Assembly: GCF_011927835.1 (NCBI RefSeq)
Contig: NZ_JAATJH010000001.1
Coordinates: 124,001 to 188,000 of the forward strand
Origin: Neolewinella antarctica
GTDB taxonomy: Bacteria > Bacteroidota > Bacteroidia > Chitinophagales > Saprospiraceae
DNA length: 64,000 nucleotides
Direction: 5' to 3'
Under the pieces are notes generated by a model, which ran no database searches, had not been told where the DNA came from, and saw only the letters and a list, made by a program, of their open reading frames with translations. Below are positions 17,056 through 25,845 of the stretch, in pieces. Positions within the stretch are counted from its first letter, which is position 1. Every line of letters starts with the position of its first letter. Position numbers and translations under genes: made by a program.

Positions 17056-17835
17056 TCACGCCATTTGGCGCACGATCAATTCGCTCAAGTCATACACCAT
17101 CACGTCGTCCTGCTTGTCTTTGCCAGTAACGCCGTCGGTCATCATGGTCAGGCAGAACGGGCAATTGACGGCAATCACACTGGCTCCGGTCGCGAGAGCT
17201 TCCTCCGTGCGCTCCACGTTGATGCGCTTCTCGCCCGGCTCGTCTTCCTTCCACATTTGCGCACCGCCCGCTCCGCAGCAGAGACCATTGGTTTTGCTCC
17301 GCTTCATTTCTACGAGCTGCGTATCTAGAGATTCCAGAATTTCCCGCGGTGCTTCGTAGATGCCGTTCACACGGCCGAGGTAACAGCTGTCGTGGTAGGT
17401 GATGCGCTTACCCTTAAACTCACCGCCGCCACTCATCTTGATGCGGCCGCCGTCGATCAGTTCCTGCAGTAATTGCGTGTGGTGAACGATGTCGTAGTGA
17501 CCGCCGAGGGCGGGGTACTCGTTCTTGATGGTGTTGAAACAGTGCGGGCAAGCCGTCACCATTTTCTTCACGCCGTACATGTTCAGCGTCTGGATATTCT
17601 GGAGCGCCGTCATTTGGTAAAGAAACTCGTTACCGGCCCGACGAGCGGGGTCGCCAGTGCAGGCTTCTTCGTCACCCAGGACGGCAAACTCAATACCCGC
17701 CGCGTTCAAAATCTGGGCGAAAGCACGGGTCACTTTTTGCGCCCGGTCATCGAAGCTGCCGGCGCAACCTACCCAAAAGAGTATTTCCGGCATCTTGTCT
17801 TCTGCGGCAAATTCAGCCATTGTTTTAACCGTCAT
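17056..17835 (-). CDS. (Fe-S)-binding CCG-domain protein (HdrB/GlpC/LutA-like)
   Basis: A 259-residue soluble protein with two CCG-type cysteine clusters. The first has FWVGCAGSFD at the N-terminus and ACPHCFNTIKNEYP at about residue 95. The second has CYLGRVNG and later GLCCGAGGAQMW, which bind the non-cubane or 4Fe-4S clusters seen in heterodisulfide reductase subunit B-like proteins. It lies 49 bp downstream of a membrane 4Fe-4S protein on the same strand, the common two-gene arrangement for a quinone-linked electron-transfer complex in Bacteroidota. The electron donor is not apparent here. Confidence 0.88.
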   Translation of the reverse strand: MTVKTMAEFAAEDKMPEILFWVGCAGSFDDRAQKVTRAFAQILNAAGIEFAVLGDEEACTGDPARRAGNEFLYQMTALQNIQTLNMYGVKKMVTACPHCFNTIKNEYPALGGHYDIVHHTQLLQELIDGGRIKMSGGGEFKGKRITYHDSCYLGRVNGIYEAPREILESLDTQLVEMKRSKTNGLCCGAGGAQMWKEDEPGEKRINVERTEEALATGASVIAVNCPFCLTMMTDGVTGKDKQDDVMVYDLSELIVRQMA

Positions 17836-17884
17836 GGTAATGAGCTTTAGGGGTTGGAAAGGGTGATGGGGGAGCTCGTGCGGC

Positions 17885-19234
17885 TTACGCTTCTTCGGCC
17901 CAGGCCGTGCGGGAAGTGCCGACGCTCCAGGCGCGTTGCTGGTTTTCGAGTGAGTTGAACAGGGGTAGCCAGTCCTGCGGTCCGGCGGCTTCGGTGAGGA
18001 TTTCGTGGCGGCGCATTTTGTTGATCATTTCTAGTGGATTGATCAGGATCGGGCAGGCTTCAACGCAGGCATTGCACGTGGTGCAGGCGTGAATTTCCTC
18101 GCGGGTGATGTAATCCCAGAGCGTTTTACCGTCCTCAAAGTTGGTGGCCGAGACCGGCTGGCTATCGTCGGCGGCGAATTCAGCGCTTCCGGAGGCGATC
18201 TTCTTACCAACCTCTTCGGAACGATCCCGCAGGTTCTGGACGATCTTGCGGGGCGACAGCTTTTTCCCCGTGATGTTGGCCGGGCAAACGTCGGTGCAGC
18301 GCCCGCACTCTGTGCAGGAATACGCACCGAGCAAATCAATTTGCGTCATCTGGAAGATATCGTCGGCGCCGAACTCCGGTAGCTCCGCGTTGGGGTCCAT
18401 CTCCGGCATGTCGGGGTCCTCGATTTCCATCATCGATTTGACCTCGTACATCACCTCCGGCATGTTGATCATCTCACCCCGGGGCTTGAGGCGCGCGAAC
18501 CAGGTGTTGGGGAAGGCCAGTAATATGTGCAGGTGCTTTGACTTCGGTAGGTAGTTTAGGAACACAAAGACCATCGTGATGTGGCCCCACCAACCAGCGC
18601 GCTCCAGCACGTGGAGGGTGTCGGCGCTCATCCCACCGAAGATGTAGGGCGCTACTAGCCCGGAGACGACAAAGTTAGTTTTTCCGTAGTGACCGGGGTC
18701 GAGGTCCTGTAAGACAACGTCGGTTCCGTTCATCGTGAAAATACACGCCAGCAGGATAAGCTCGAAAATCAGGATTAAGTTACCGTCCAGTTTCGGCCAA
18801 CCTTCCATTTCTGGCTTATTCAGCCGGGGGATGAAGAGGATGTTGCGGCGGATGAGGAAGATGACCGTCGCTACGAAGGCGAGCACGGACAGCACCTCGA
18901 TCGTACTGATGATGAAGTTATACATTCCACCCAGGGGGCCGAGAAACCAGCGGTGCGCCCCGAAGATGCCGTCGATAAAGATCTCGATCAATTCAATCTG
19001 CGTAAACACGAAAGCTACGTAAAGCGTCAGGTGCAGCACGGCGGGAATCCACCGCTTGAACATCTTCTTCTGCCCGAAAGCAACCAGAAACATATTCTTC
19101 CAACGCTCACCCGTAGGCCCGCGCAACTCTTCTTTTTTACCCAACTGAATGTTGGCGTAAACCTTACTGAATTGGTAGTAAGCAAAACCCAACGCGGCCA
19201 GGGCGACCAGCGCAAACACAATTGACTGTAGCAT
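17885..19234 (-). CDS. Membrane 4Fe-4S dicluster oxidoreductase (HdrC/NarI-like fusion)
   Basis: A 449-residue protein. I start at MLQSIVFALVALAALGF (19234); a 12-residue in-frame extension lacks support and a -7 box lies between. Several membrane helices occupy about 1-240, similar to cytochrome b-type NarI domains. Two ferredoxin motifs follow: CTECGRCTDVCP (about 305) and CTTCNACVEACP (about 381). It probably passes electrons between the quinone pool and the partner CCG-domain protein encoded just downstream. The exact substrate is unknown. Confidence 0.88.
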   Translation of the reverse strand: MLQSIVFALVALAALGFAYYQFSKVYANIQLGKKEELRGPTGERWKNMFLVAFGQKKMFKRWIPAVLHLTLYVAFVFTQIELIEIFIDGIFGAHRWFLGPLGGMYNFIISTIEVLSVLAFVATVIFLIRRNILFIPRLNKPEMEGWPKLDGNLILIFELILLACIFTMNGTDVVLQDLDPGHYGKTNFVVSGLVAPYIFGGMSADTLHVLERAGWWGHITMVFVFLNYLPKSKHLHILLAFPNTWFARLKPRGEMINMPEVMYEVKSMMEIEDPDMPEMDPNAELPEFGADDIFQMTQIDLLGAYSCTECGRCTDVCPANITGKKLSPRKIVQNLRDRSEEVGKKIASGSAEFAADDSQPVSATNFEDGKTLWDYITREEIHACTTCNACVEACPILINPLEMINKMRRHEILTEAAGPQDWLPLFNSLENQQRAWSVGTSRTAWAEEA

Positions 19235-19239
19235 GGAGC

Positions 19240-19247
19240 CAAAGGTA
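19240..19247 (-). promoter_or_regulatory. Candidate -7 box for the Fe-S oxidoreductase operon
   Basis: The minus strand reads TACCTTTG, matching TAnnTTTG, only 5 nt before the ATG at 19234. If real, transcription would begin at or very near the start codon, giving a leaderless message; it could also be chance. Confidence 0.35.
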
Positions 19248-19376
19248 ACCTTGCCCGGGGGGATGGGCAATAGTTAGCGAAAATTCGCTGGGAAGAATTC
19301 GGGTGGGTATTCTGGATGACTATTGCGTGAAAAGCACCCACAAACCACAACCCTTTGTCCAAATTGCTTAAATGAA

Positions 19377-21311
19377 CTACGCCGGAGTGATTTCGAAAAC
19401 GTGGGCCGGCATCTGGTGTGGATTCAGCTCTACGTAATTGGCGTTGCTGTTCCACCAGTACGTGGCACCCGTCAGCAGGTCGCGGACCCGGAAACCTTGT
19501 TCACCGAGTAAATCAACGGGCACACCGACGTAGCCGGCTTGCGTGTTGTGCTCATCAAAGTTGACGATCGTCCAAATAAAGCTCGTCTTATTCTGGTCCC
19601 ACTTCACGTAACTCAGTAAGTTCTCATTACTGACGTCCGTAAAGCGAACGTTGCGCGTTTGCTGGAGGGCCGCGTGGTTATTACGCGCGCGGTTAATCCG
19701 CTCGTAGATATCGGTGATGCGGTTGCGGTAACTCCAGTCGTAGTGCCGTATGGTATACTTCTCGGAGTCGTAGTATTCTTCCTTGCCATTGGTGTTGCCC
19801 CGGTTTTCCATCAGTTCGTAGCTGGGGCCGTAGAGCCCGTAAGAGCTCGATAGGGTAGCGGCGAGCAGTAGCCTTTTAGCAAATTGGTTCGCGTCGGCAC
19901 CCATCATCTCGTAGGCAAGAATATCCGGCGTGTTCGGCCAGAAGTTAGCTTGCATGTAGTCGGCCAACTCAGTGGTCGTCAACTCGATCACGTAGGCCTT
20001 CATTTCCTGGGCGGAGTTCCGCCAGGTAAAATAAGTGTAGCTCTGCTGAAAGCCTCGCTTGGCGAGCTCGGACATGATGGCCGGGCGGGTAAAGGCTTCC
20101 GCCAGAAAGATGGCGTCCGGGTAAGTCTTGTGCGTCTCTTCGATAATGAATTCCCAAAAACGGTAGGGCTTCGTGTGCGGATTGTCGACGCGAAAAATAT
20201 TGACGCCGGCTTCGCACCAGTAGATGACCACGCTCAGGAGCTCTTTCCACAGCGCGGCGTGGTCTTCGGTTTCGAAGTTGATCGGTACGATGTCCTGGTA
20301 CTTCTTCGGCGGGTTTTCCGCGTACATGATCGTGCCGTCCGGCCGCCAGATAAACCAATCGGGGTGGGCCTCGATGTAGGGGTGGTCGGGCGCGCACTGG
20401 AAGGCGAGGTCGAGGGCGACGTCGATGTCGTATTCAGACTTGGCGGACTTAATCAGTTTTTTGTAGTCAGCAATATCTCCCAGTTCCGGGAGGATAGCTT
20501 TGTGCCCTCCCTCTGCGGCACCAATGGCCCAGGGGCTGCCCGGCTCGTTCTCGAGCGCGGTGGTCGCGTTGTTGCGGCCCTTGCGGTTTTTGCGGCCGAC
20601 CGGGTGGACGGGCGGCATGTAGAGCACGTTGAAGCCCAGTTCGTGTATGCGGGGAAGAAGTTGCTCGACGTCTTTAAAGGTGCCCGCCCGGTTTACGTCC
20701 GGTGAGGTGGAACGGGGGAAGAGTTCGTACCAACTGCTGAAACGCTCCCGCAAACGACCGACCTTGACGCGCAGGTCGCGATCGTAGGTGGTTTCGTACT
20801 GACGCAGCGGGTAGTCGTTGATGAGTTTACCAAACTCCGGCCCGAGTACGTACGCCACGGCCGCTTCCGTATCGGACTGCCCCAGTGCTTTGATTGCTTC
20901 ACTCAGCTTTTTGTGGTCTTTTTTCGGAGACTGCTTTTTGAGCACGGTCAGAAAATTGCCGCCAATCGTGAGTTCGATACCCATCGCCTGACCGTCGGCC
21001 TGTTTTTTCTTAAAGCCGCGGTACCAGGTCAGTAAGTGATCCACCCAGCTCACGATGCGGTAACCGTAGATACCCTGCTTGGGCACGGCGAACGTAGCTT
21101 CCCAAAAGTCATTCGGGAGTTCGTTCATTTCAACTTCCGTCCAGTCTTTCTCCGCCGCGTGCTTGAACTGGACGACGGCGCGGAGGTAATCGTGGCCGTC
21201 GCCAAAAATTGTTGCCGACACGTCGACCAGTTCCCCGACCACCCGTTTTATCATGAATCTGCCGGCGTTGATCTCCGGTTTTACGTGGTCGATGATGGAA
21301 CGGTTCTGCAT
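19377..21311 (-). CDS. glgE: Alpha-1,4-glucan:maltose-1-phosphate maltosyltransferase GlgE
   Basis: A 644-residue GH13 enzyme transferring maltose from maltose-1-phosphate to glucan chains. I start at MQNRSIIDHV (21311) because a -7 box (21335-21342) lies just upstream; a longer reading to 21455 would start before it. The N-terminal beta-sandwich domain (about 1-120) is followed by the barrel with FNVLYMPPVHPVGRKNRKG, the nucleophile segment NIFRVDNPHTKPYRFW, and the acid/base segment AIFLAEAFTRP. The C-terminal part has TNGKEEYYDSEKY. The usual partners (maltokinase, treS, glgB) are not in this window, so its maltose-1-phosphate source must be encoded elsewhere. Confidence 0.93.
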   Translation of the reverse strand: MQNRSIIDHVKPEINAGRFMIKRVVGELVDVSATIFGDGHDYLRAVVQFKHAAEKDWTEVEMNELPNDFWEATFAVPKQGIYGYRIVSWVDHLLTWYRGFKKKQADGQAMGIELTIGGNFLTVLKKQSPKKDHKKLSEAIKALGQSDTEAAVAYVLGPEFGKLINDYPLRQYETTYDRDLRVKVGRLRERFSSWYELFPRSTSPDVNRAGTFKDVEQLLPRIHELGFNVLYMPPVHPVGRKNRKGRNNATTALENEPGSPWAIGAAEGGHKAILPELGDIADYKKLIKSAKSEYDIDVALDLAFQCAPDHPYIEAHPDWFIWRPDGTIMYAENPPKKYQDIVPINFETEDHAALWKELLSVVIYWCEAGVNIFRVDNPHTKPYRFWEFIIEETHKTYPDAIFLAEAFTRPAIMSELAKRGFQQSYTYFTWRNSAQEMKAYVIELTTTELADYMQANFWPNTPDILAYEMMGADANQFAKRLLLAATLSSSYGLYGPSYELMENRGNTNGKEEYYDSEKYTIRHYDWSYRNRITDIYERINRARNNHAALQQTRNVRFTDVSNENLLSYVKWDQNKTSFIWTIVNFDEHNTQAGYVGVPVDLLGEQGFRVRDLLTGATYWWNSNANYVELNPHQMPAHVFEITPA

Positions 21312-21334
21312 AGTTAGGCTGAGTTTGTGTGCGG

Positions 21335-21342
21335 CAAAATTA
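21335..21342 (-). promoter_or_regulatory. Candidate -7 box for glgE
   Basis: The minus strand reads TAATTTTG, a full TAnnTTTG match 23 bp upstream of the chosen ATG. This supports the shorter start. The 221-bp divergent spacer to the arsR-like gene holds no other feature I can name. Confidence 0.5.
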
Positions 21343-21532
21343 TTAAAGGACTGCGTATGCTGAATGTTCGGGTTCGTAAATTTCTCGGTGCGGGGCATTA
21401 CTGATGCGGTAAAGTCGAAATGCGACAAACCGTGCCCCCCCCGCTCATCAACCATGAGGCCATGAAGGTTGTATATTGACCCACCTTACGGTGCCGACGT
21501 ACGCCACGCCGTCCACTCTAAACTGACTGATC

Positions 21533-21853
21533 ATGCCCTCCATCAAGCCCGCCGCCATTAACCCCCAGGAAGCCGAAAAGCTGGAGCGCATTGCGTACAT
21601 CCTCAAGACCGTTGCCCACCCACTCCGGCTCGGCATCGTGCATTTGTTGGAGCAACACCCACGGTTGAACGTTACCGACATCTGTGAAGCACTGGGGTAC
21701 GAGCAAAGCTTGGTGAGCCATCACCTCCAAAACATGAAGTTGAAGGGTATCCTGAGCGTGAAACGCGACGGCCGCTCGATGATGTACTCACTTAAGGAAA
21801 GGGACGTCAGCCTCATCATCGAATGCCTGGAGAATTGTCAGTGCAACATGTAG
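21533..21853 (+). CDS. ArsR-family winged-helix transcriptional regulator
   Basis: A 106-residue ArsR/SmtB-type repressor. The core reads LKTVAHPLRLGIVHLLEQH (helices 1-2), NVTDICEALGYEQSLVSHHLQNMKLKG with the DNA-recognition helix near residues 57-72, and VKRDGRSMMYSL (the wing). The C-terminus ends CLENCQCNM, a C-x3-C-x-C cluster that could bind a metal ion at the dimer-interface helix. It is followed by a ZIP-type metal transporter gene, so a metal-responsive regulator is plausible. The identity of the metal and the operator cannot be read from this sequence. Confidence 0.9.
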   Translation: MPSIKPAAINPQEAEKLERIAYILKTVAHPLRLGIVHLLEQHPRLNVTDICEALGYEQSLVSHHLQNMKLKGILSVKRDGRSMMYSLKERDVSLIIECLENCQCNM

Positions 21854-21985
21854 GCGAGGTTACCCGCCGTCCCGTGCGCAGCGCCACGACTCGGAACGCA
21901 ACGTAGCCTGCAGGGTATGCATACGGTTAATCCAATTTTCCACCATTCAAGTAGCCGGTTAGTAAAATGCGCAACACCGTTGCGC

Positions 21986-21993
21986 TAACTTTG
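21986..21993 (+). promoter_or_regulatory. Candidate -7 box for the ZIP transporter
   Basis: TAACTTTG matches TAnnTTTG and lies 21 bp before the ATG at 22015. Transcription from it would begin after the alternative upstream ATG at 21967, which supports 22015 as the real start. Confidence 0.5.
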
Positions 21994-22014
21994 CCTTTCC
22001 GCAAAGTCACCCCC

Positions 22015-22770
22015 ATGGCCATTTGGCAATACCTGTTTTTATTCATCAGCGTCCTGGCGGGCGGCGGGATCGCCCAGTGGTTGTCCACGCGCAGCGTCCG
22101 CGCCGGTGAAGTAGTCAAGACTAAGGGTTTGCCCCTCCTGTTATCCTTCAGCGGGGCCTACCTGCTGGGTATCGCGGCGATGGAGTTGATGCCGACGGTC
22201 TTTCGTGACTCCGCCTCGCACACCGGCGCGTGGGTCATCGGTGGCTTTATCCTACAGCTCGTCCTGGAGTCCTTTAGCCAGGGTGTAGAGCACGGTCACG
22301 TGCACGCGCACCACGACGCCGGGTCGGGTTACGCACTATCCATCATGTTCGGGCTCGGGTTACATGCCTTCATGGAAGGACTACCACTGGGTGCCGTCAG
22401 CGACGTGGCCGGCCACGCGCACGCGCACGCCGGTGGGGGGCATTTGCTCTGGGGCATCGTCCTACACAAAATACCCGCGGCGTTCGCACTCGCCCTACTG
22501 CTGCGGGCGTCGGGTTTTACGCCGGTCTTTACCTGGCTCTGCTTGTTAGGTTTTGCCTGCCTCTCGCCGCTTGGTGCGTGGGTCGGGGCTTTCTTAAGTA
22601 TGGACCCGGTGTGGACGAACCGTATCTTGGCTCTCGTCATTGGTGGCTTTTTACACATATCCACGACAATTATCTTCGAGGCGGATGGTGGCCGGTCGCA
22701 CGGCATTTCCGTCCCCAAAATGACCGTGGTGCTCGCCGGCGTCCTCGTAGCCTATTTCACCGCCCACTGA
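22015..22770 (+). CDS. ZIP family metal transporter
   Basis: A 251-residue membrane protein from the start at 22015. It has about eight hydrophobic helices and a histidine-rich loop (EHGHVHAHHD, about residue 92). The family signature HAFMEGLPLGA in helix 4 and HKIPAAFALALLLRASG in helix 5 provide the transport-site histidines and glutamate. ZIP proteins import Zn2+ or other divalent metals. The preceding ArsR-type gene is on the same strand, 161 bp upstream, and may regulate it. Confidence 0.9.
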   Translation: MAIWQYLFLFISVLAGGGIAQWLSTRSVRAGEVVKTKGLPLLLSFSGAYLLGIAAMELMPTVFRDSASHTGAWVIGGFILQLVLESFSQGVEHGHVHAHHDAGSGYALSIMFGLGLHAFMEGLPLGAVSDVAGHAHAHAGGGHLLWGIVLHKIPAAFALALLLRASGFTPVFTWLCLLGFACLSPLGAWVGAFLSMDPVWTNRILALVIGGFLHISTTIIFEADGGRSHGISVPKMTVVLAGVLVAYFTAH

Positions 22771-22810
22771 TCCCCGCCCGCCGAAGCTGGATTTAAAGAA
22801 CCACCCCGTA

Positions 22811-23728
22811 TTGCCTGACTTAGCCGAAGATAGAAATCGCCGCACCGGAGTGCTGCTCATGTTGCTGGGTGCCATTCTGTTCAGTTTTAAGGCCATTGTA
22901 ATCAAGCTGGCTTACCAGTACGACATCACTAGCATCAGTTTGCTCGGGCTTCGCATGGCCTTTGCGCTGCCGTTGTTCCTCCTCATCGGTTTTTTTCGTC
23001 GGGAACGCTCCGCAACGAACGGCCCGCTTTCCCGTGCGGACGCCACGATCATCCTTCTGCTCGGTGTCTTCGGCTACTACCTGGCGAGTTATACGGACTT
23101 CCTGGGTCTCCAGTACCTCAGCGCGGGTATGGAGCGGATTATCCTTTTCGTTTATCCGACGCTGGTGCTTATTTTGCAACGCATCATTTTTAAGACGGCC
23201 ATTAAACCCGTCCAGTGGCTGGCGACCGGACTGTGCTACTGCGGCATCGCGCTGGCGTTCAGCTCGTCGGATTTTAGCGTCGGGAACCAATTCACGTTGG
23301 GGGCGGGGCTGGTGTTTTTGAGTGCTTTTCTGTACAGTTTTTACGTCATTGGCTCCGGCCGGCTGGCACCACGGCTGGGGACGGTGCGCTTCACAAGTCT
23401 GGCGCTGATCGGTGCGAGCGTTGCGGTGCTGTTCCACGTTTACCTGTCGGGTAACACGCTATTTGGATTCCCGTGGCAGTTGTACGCCTACGGAGTGACG
23501 TTGGCTATTTTTTGTACCGTTATCCCCAGTTACCTCGTAACGGAAGGTGTGCGGAGGATCGGAGCGAACGACGCAGCAATCCTGGGCGCCATCGGGCCGG
23601 TGGCGACGATCGTGCTGGAGTATTTTGTGCTGGATGAATCGCTCAACCTGGTGCAGGGCTTGGGGGCGTTGCTCGTCATTGTCGGGGTGGTGATTATCGG
23701 GCGGTCCAAAACCGCGGTGCGTACCTGA
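22811..23728 (+). CDS. DMT-superfamily (EamA) transporter
   Basis: A 305-residue protein with ten predicted helices in two EamA repeats. The first repeat opens with LMLLGAILFSFKAIVIKLAY; the second opens near GAGLVFLSAFLYSFYVIGSG and ends with LGAIGPVATIVLEYFVLDE and a helix before VVIIGRSK. The start is TTG at 22811 (or possibly ATG at 22859, at the first helix). Family members export metabolites such as amino acids or nucleobases; specificity is not readable. It begins 40 bp after the ZIP gene. Confidence 0.88.
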   Translation: MPDLAEDRNRRTGVLLMLLGAILFSFKAIVIKLAYQYDITSISLLGLRMAFALPLFLLIGFFRRERSATNGPLSRADATIILLLGVFGYYLASYTDFLGLQYLSAGMERIILFVYPTLVLILQRIIFKTAIKPVQWLATGLCYCGIALAFSSSDFSVGNQFTLGAGLVFLSAFLYSFYVIGSGRLAPRLGTVRFTSLALIGASVAVLFHVYLSGNTLFGFPWQLYAYGVTLAIFCTVIPSYLVTEGVRRIGANDAAILGAIGPVATIVLEYFVLDESLNLVQGLGALLVIVGVVIIGRSKTAVRT

Positions 23729-23821
23729 CCGATTTTGCTCCTTGACCATTTACTTTGCATCCCCGCGGACGCGCCAACCACGTTTTTCTGAGGCACGCGA
23801 GCGGTAACTAAACGACCTGTT

Positions 23822-24949
23822 GTGAAATACTATTTGATCGCCGGTGAGCCTTCGGGCGACCTGCACGGGTCGAACCTGGTGCTGGCCATAAAGCAGCTCG
23901 ACCCCGATGCGGAATTTCGGGCGTGGGGCGGGGATTTGCTGGAGGCGGCGGGGGCCACACTCGCCAAACACTACCGCGAGTTGGCGTTCATGGGGCTGGT
24001 GGAGGTCGTTAAAAATTTGCGGACGATTCTGGGTAACGAGAAATTTTGCCGCCGGGACATCGCCGCCTTCCAGCCCGACCGCCTCATACTCATCGACTAT
24101 TCCGGCTTCAATCTGCGCATCGCCAAATGGGCCAAACCAGCTGGTTTCGACATCAGCTATTACATCTCTCCCCAGGTTTGGGCCTGGCGTTCTTACCGGG
24201 TCAAAACCATTAAGGCCACCGTCGATCGGATGCTGGTCATTCTTCCGTTTGAGGAGGCGTGGTACGGTGAGCGCGGGGTCAAAGCTACTTTCGTTGGGCA
24301 CCCACTGTTGGACACCGTTGCGGAGCAAGGGGCGCGGTCGCGGGTGCGGGGAAATGAAACAAGAGGCAAGGATGGCTTGGTGGTGGCGCTCCTACCTGGC
24401 TCCCGCACCCAGGAAATTACCACTGGTCTGCCAATCATGCTCGCCGCCGCCGCGCGACACCCACAACACCGGTACGTAATCGCGGCCGCGCCCGGCCAGG
24501 AACTAAGTTTCTACCAAGATTTCACGAATGGAGTCGACGTTCCTCCACGGCTAACGATTGAGAAAGGAGCGACGTACGACATCCTCGGCCGCGCGGACGC
24601 TGCGCTGGTGACTTCTGGCACGGCTACGTTGGAAACCGCCCTTTTTGGCGTCCCGCAGGTCGTGTGTTACAAAGGCAACGCCATCAATTACGCCATCGCT
24701 AAGCGCCTGGTCGGCAAGCACATCAAATACATCAGCCTCGTGAACCTGATCACGGAAGCGCCGACCGTCCCCGAGTTGGTGCAGAATGACTTCACGGTCG
24801 AAAAGCTGGCCACCCAGCTCCAAAAAATAACTGCCGGCCCCGAACGGGACCGGCAGTTAGCCGACTTGGTCGCCTTACGCGCCAAATTAGGGAGTGGAGG
24901 CGCCGCAAAGAGAGCGGCCCGCCTGATTTTCACCGGAAAACTCGTTTAG
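23822..24949 (+). CDS. lpxB: Lipid-A-disaccharide synthase LpxB
   Basis: A 375-residue GT19 glycosyltransferase forming the lipid A disaccharide from UDP-2,3-diacyl-GlcN and lipid X. It starts at GTG 23822 with YYLIAGEPSGDLHGSNLV, and contains FRAWGGDLLEAAG, YYISPQVWAWRSYRV, FVGHPLLDTV, VVALLPGSRTQEI and the acceptor-site region SGTATLETALFGVPQVVCYK. A GC-rich repeat copy at 24330-24347 adds an arginine-rich stretch (about 169-178) in the variable linker before LLPGSR. The other early lipid A genes are 16 kb away. The stop overlaps the convergent small membrane protein gene by 4 bp. Confidence 0.96.
   Translation: MKYYLIAGEPSGDLHGSNLVLAIKQLDPDAEFRAWGGDLLEAAGATLAKHYRELAFMGLVEVVKNLRTILGNEKFCRRDIAAFQPDRLILIDYSGFNLRIAKWAKPAGFDISYYISPQVWAWRSYRVKTIKATVDRMLVILPFEEAWYGERGVKATFVGHPLLDTVAEQGARSRVRGNETRGKDGLVVALLPGSRTQEITTGLPIMLAAAARHPQHRYVIAAAPGQELSFYQDFTNGVDVPPRLTIEKGATYDILGRADAALVTSGTATLETALFGVPQVVCYKGNAINYAIAKRLVGKHIKYISLVNLITEAPTVPELVQNDFTVEKLATQLQKITAGPERDRQLADLVALRAKLGSGGAAKRAARLIFTGKLV
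24330..24347 (+). repeat. GC-rich repeat copy embedded in lpxB
   Basis: gggcgcggtcgcgggtgc matches 17 of 18 positions of the window's repeat and is flanked by further g on both sides. It is read in frame within lpxB, encoding part of an arginine-rich linker. Confidence 0.65.
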
Positions 24950-25401
24950 ACGATACCGAGAATGACGAGGATTGCGTAGATGATGCCGGGAAGAAATAGC
25001 AAGAAAAAACTGATGCCAGGTATGAGAAATACTAGCGTTAGTCCGAGGCTGATCCAAAACTTAGTATTGATCTCGCCTTGGTGCAGGTAAACGGCTAAGG
25101 GTGGGATGAAGACGGCTAAGATGAGCAGTAATATCTCCGTATCACTTAAATCAGAAATTCCGTCCTTCTGGTCCTTAAGGATTTTTTTCAACTGGCGCTT
25201 TTGGCTGCGCTTCAAATTGCGGCGCTCTTTACCGGTCATGGTCTTAAGCGATTCTTTGTAAGCGGCGGCGGTTGCCAGTACTTCAGCTTCGGTGGCGGCT
25301 TCTTCGGTGTCCTGGATGGGGTTCACGATTACGGACGCACGGGCATTGGGGGTGGCTAGGAGGAGCATCAGAGCGAGCAGAAACAGTGTAGAAATGCGCA
25401 T
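24946..25401 (-). CDS. Secreted/membrane YqaE-Pmp3-like small protein
   Basis: A 151-residue protein. A signal peptide or first helix (about 1-22, ending NARA) is followed by a basic linker rich in Lys/Arg (MTGKERRNLKRSQKRQLKK) and then a Pmp3/YqaE-like region with two helices: LLILAVFIPPLAVYLHQGEI and, after a short loop, WISLGLTLVFLIPGISFFL with a further hydrophobic tail. Pmp3 proteins are small stress-linked membrane proteins; this longer, exported form is common in Bacteroidota and of unknown role. It overlaps lpxB by 4 bp, tail to tail. Confidence 0.75.
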   Translation of the reverse strand: MRISTLFLLALMLLLATPNARASVIVNPIQDTEEAATEAEVLATAAAYKESLKTMTGKERRNLKRSQKRQLKKILKDQKDGISDLSDTEILLLILAVFIPPLAVYLHQGEINTKFWISLGLTLVFLIPGISFFLLFLPGIIYAILVILGIV

Positions 25402-25691
25402 TATAGTTGTTTAAGCGGTGAAGTCTGGTTGGGAGGAATATTGGTACTCTCCACCAAAGATAGGAGAACGGAAGCCCTTTCCGGTCTCCTGACCTACTAT
25501 TTTCTCAGTGGTGTTCGACCGTACTCTGCAGCTTACGTATTCTTGAGATGGTCCTGAAATACCGGATGGGAAATTTTTGTAATTTTCAGTCAAATGAAAC
25601 AAGGAACGAACACAAAGAAGAAGTACCGAAAGTACGACGCCACCGTTTCGAACGCGATTCGGTCACATCTACACAAAGTGAAACCAGTTAA
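25402..25691. other. Intergenic spacer without recognisable gene
   Basis: A 290-bp stretch upstream of the YqaE-like gene. A 63-codon minus-strand reading here (25411-25602) shows no family features and I do not count it as a gene. The right part grades into the transposase remnant. Confidence 0.5.
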
Positions 25692-25840
25692 AAAATCATC
25701 ACCGCGTTTCTCTTACATAAGCGCCGATATGGCACCCGCCGCCTCGTTTCGGAGTTAGCTGATGAAGGGATTCAGGTTGGTCGGCAGACGGTCCGGACGG
25801 TCTTGGCAGAGCACATCCACGGCGGATTCCAGCGAGGGAG
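25692..25840 (+). pseudogene. IS3-family transposase (OrfB) remnant
   Basis: Translating from 25692 gives a stretch containing KRRYGTRRLVSELADEG (from about 25719) followed by IQVGRQTVRTVLAEHIHGGF. This matches the HTH_21 region of IS3/IS150-type transposases (the usual YGxRRI...L...G..V...V.RLM pattern). An in-frame stop lies at 25689-25691. The catalytic DDE core and terminal repeats are missing, so this is a fragment. The next gene's ribosome-binding region overlaps its end. Confidence 0.65.
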
Positions 25841-25845
25841 GTGGA

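Noticed and set aside
22080-22096. Possible extra GC-rich repeat copy in the ZIP gene
   Set aside because: Only about 12 consecutive positions match (gcgtccgcgcc region) and it encodes an ordinary helix-loop, so chance is the simpler reading.
25411-25602. 63-codon minus-strand reading frame upstream of the YqaE-like gene
   Set aside because: No family resemblance, no membrane helix or motif, and atypical composition.
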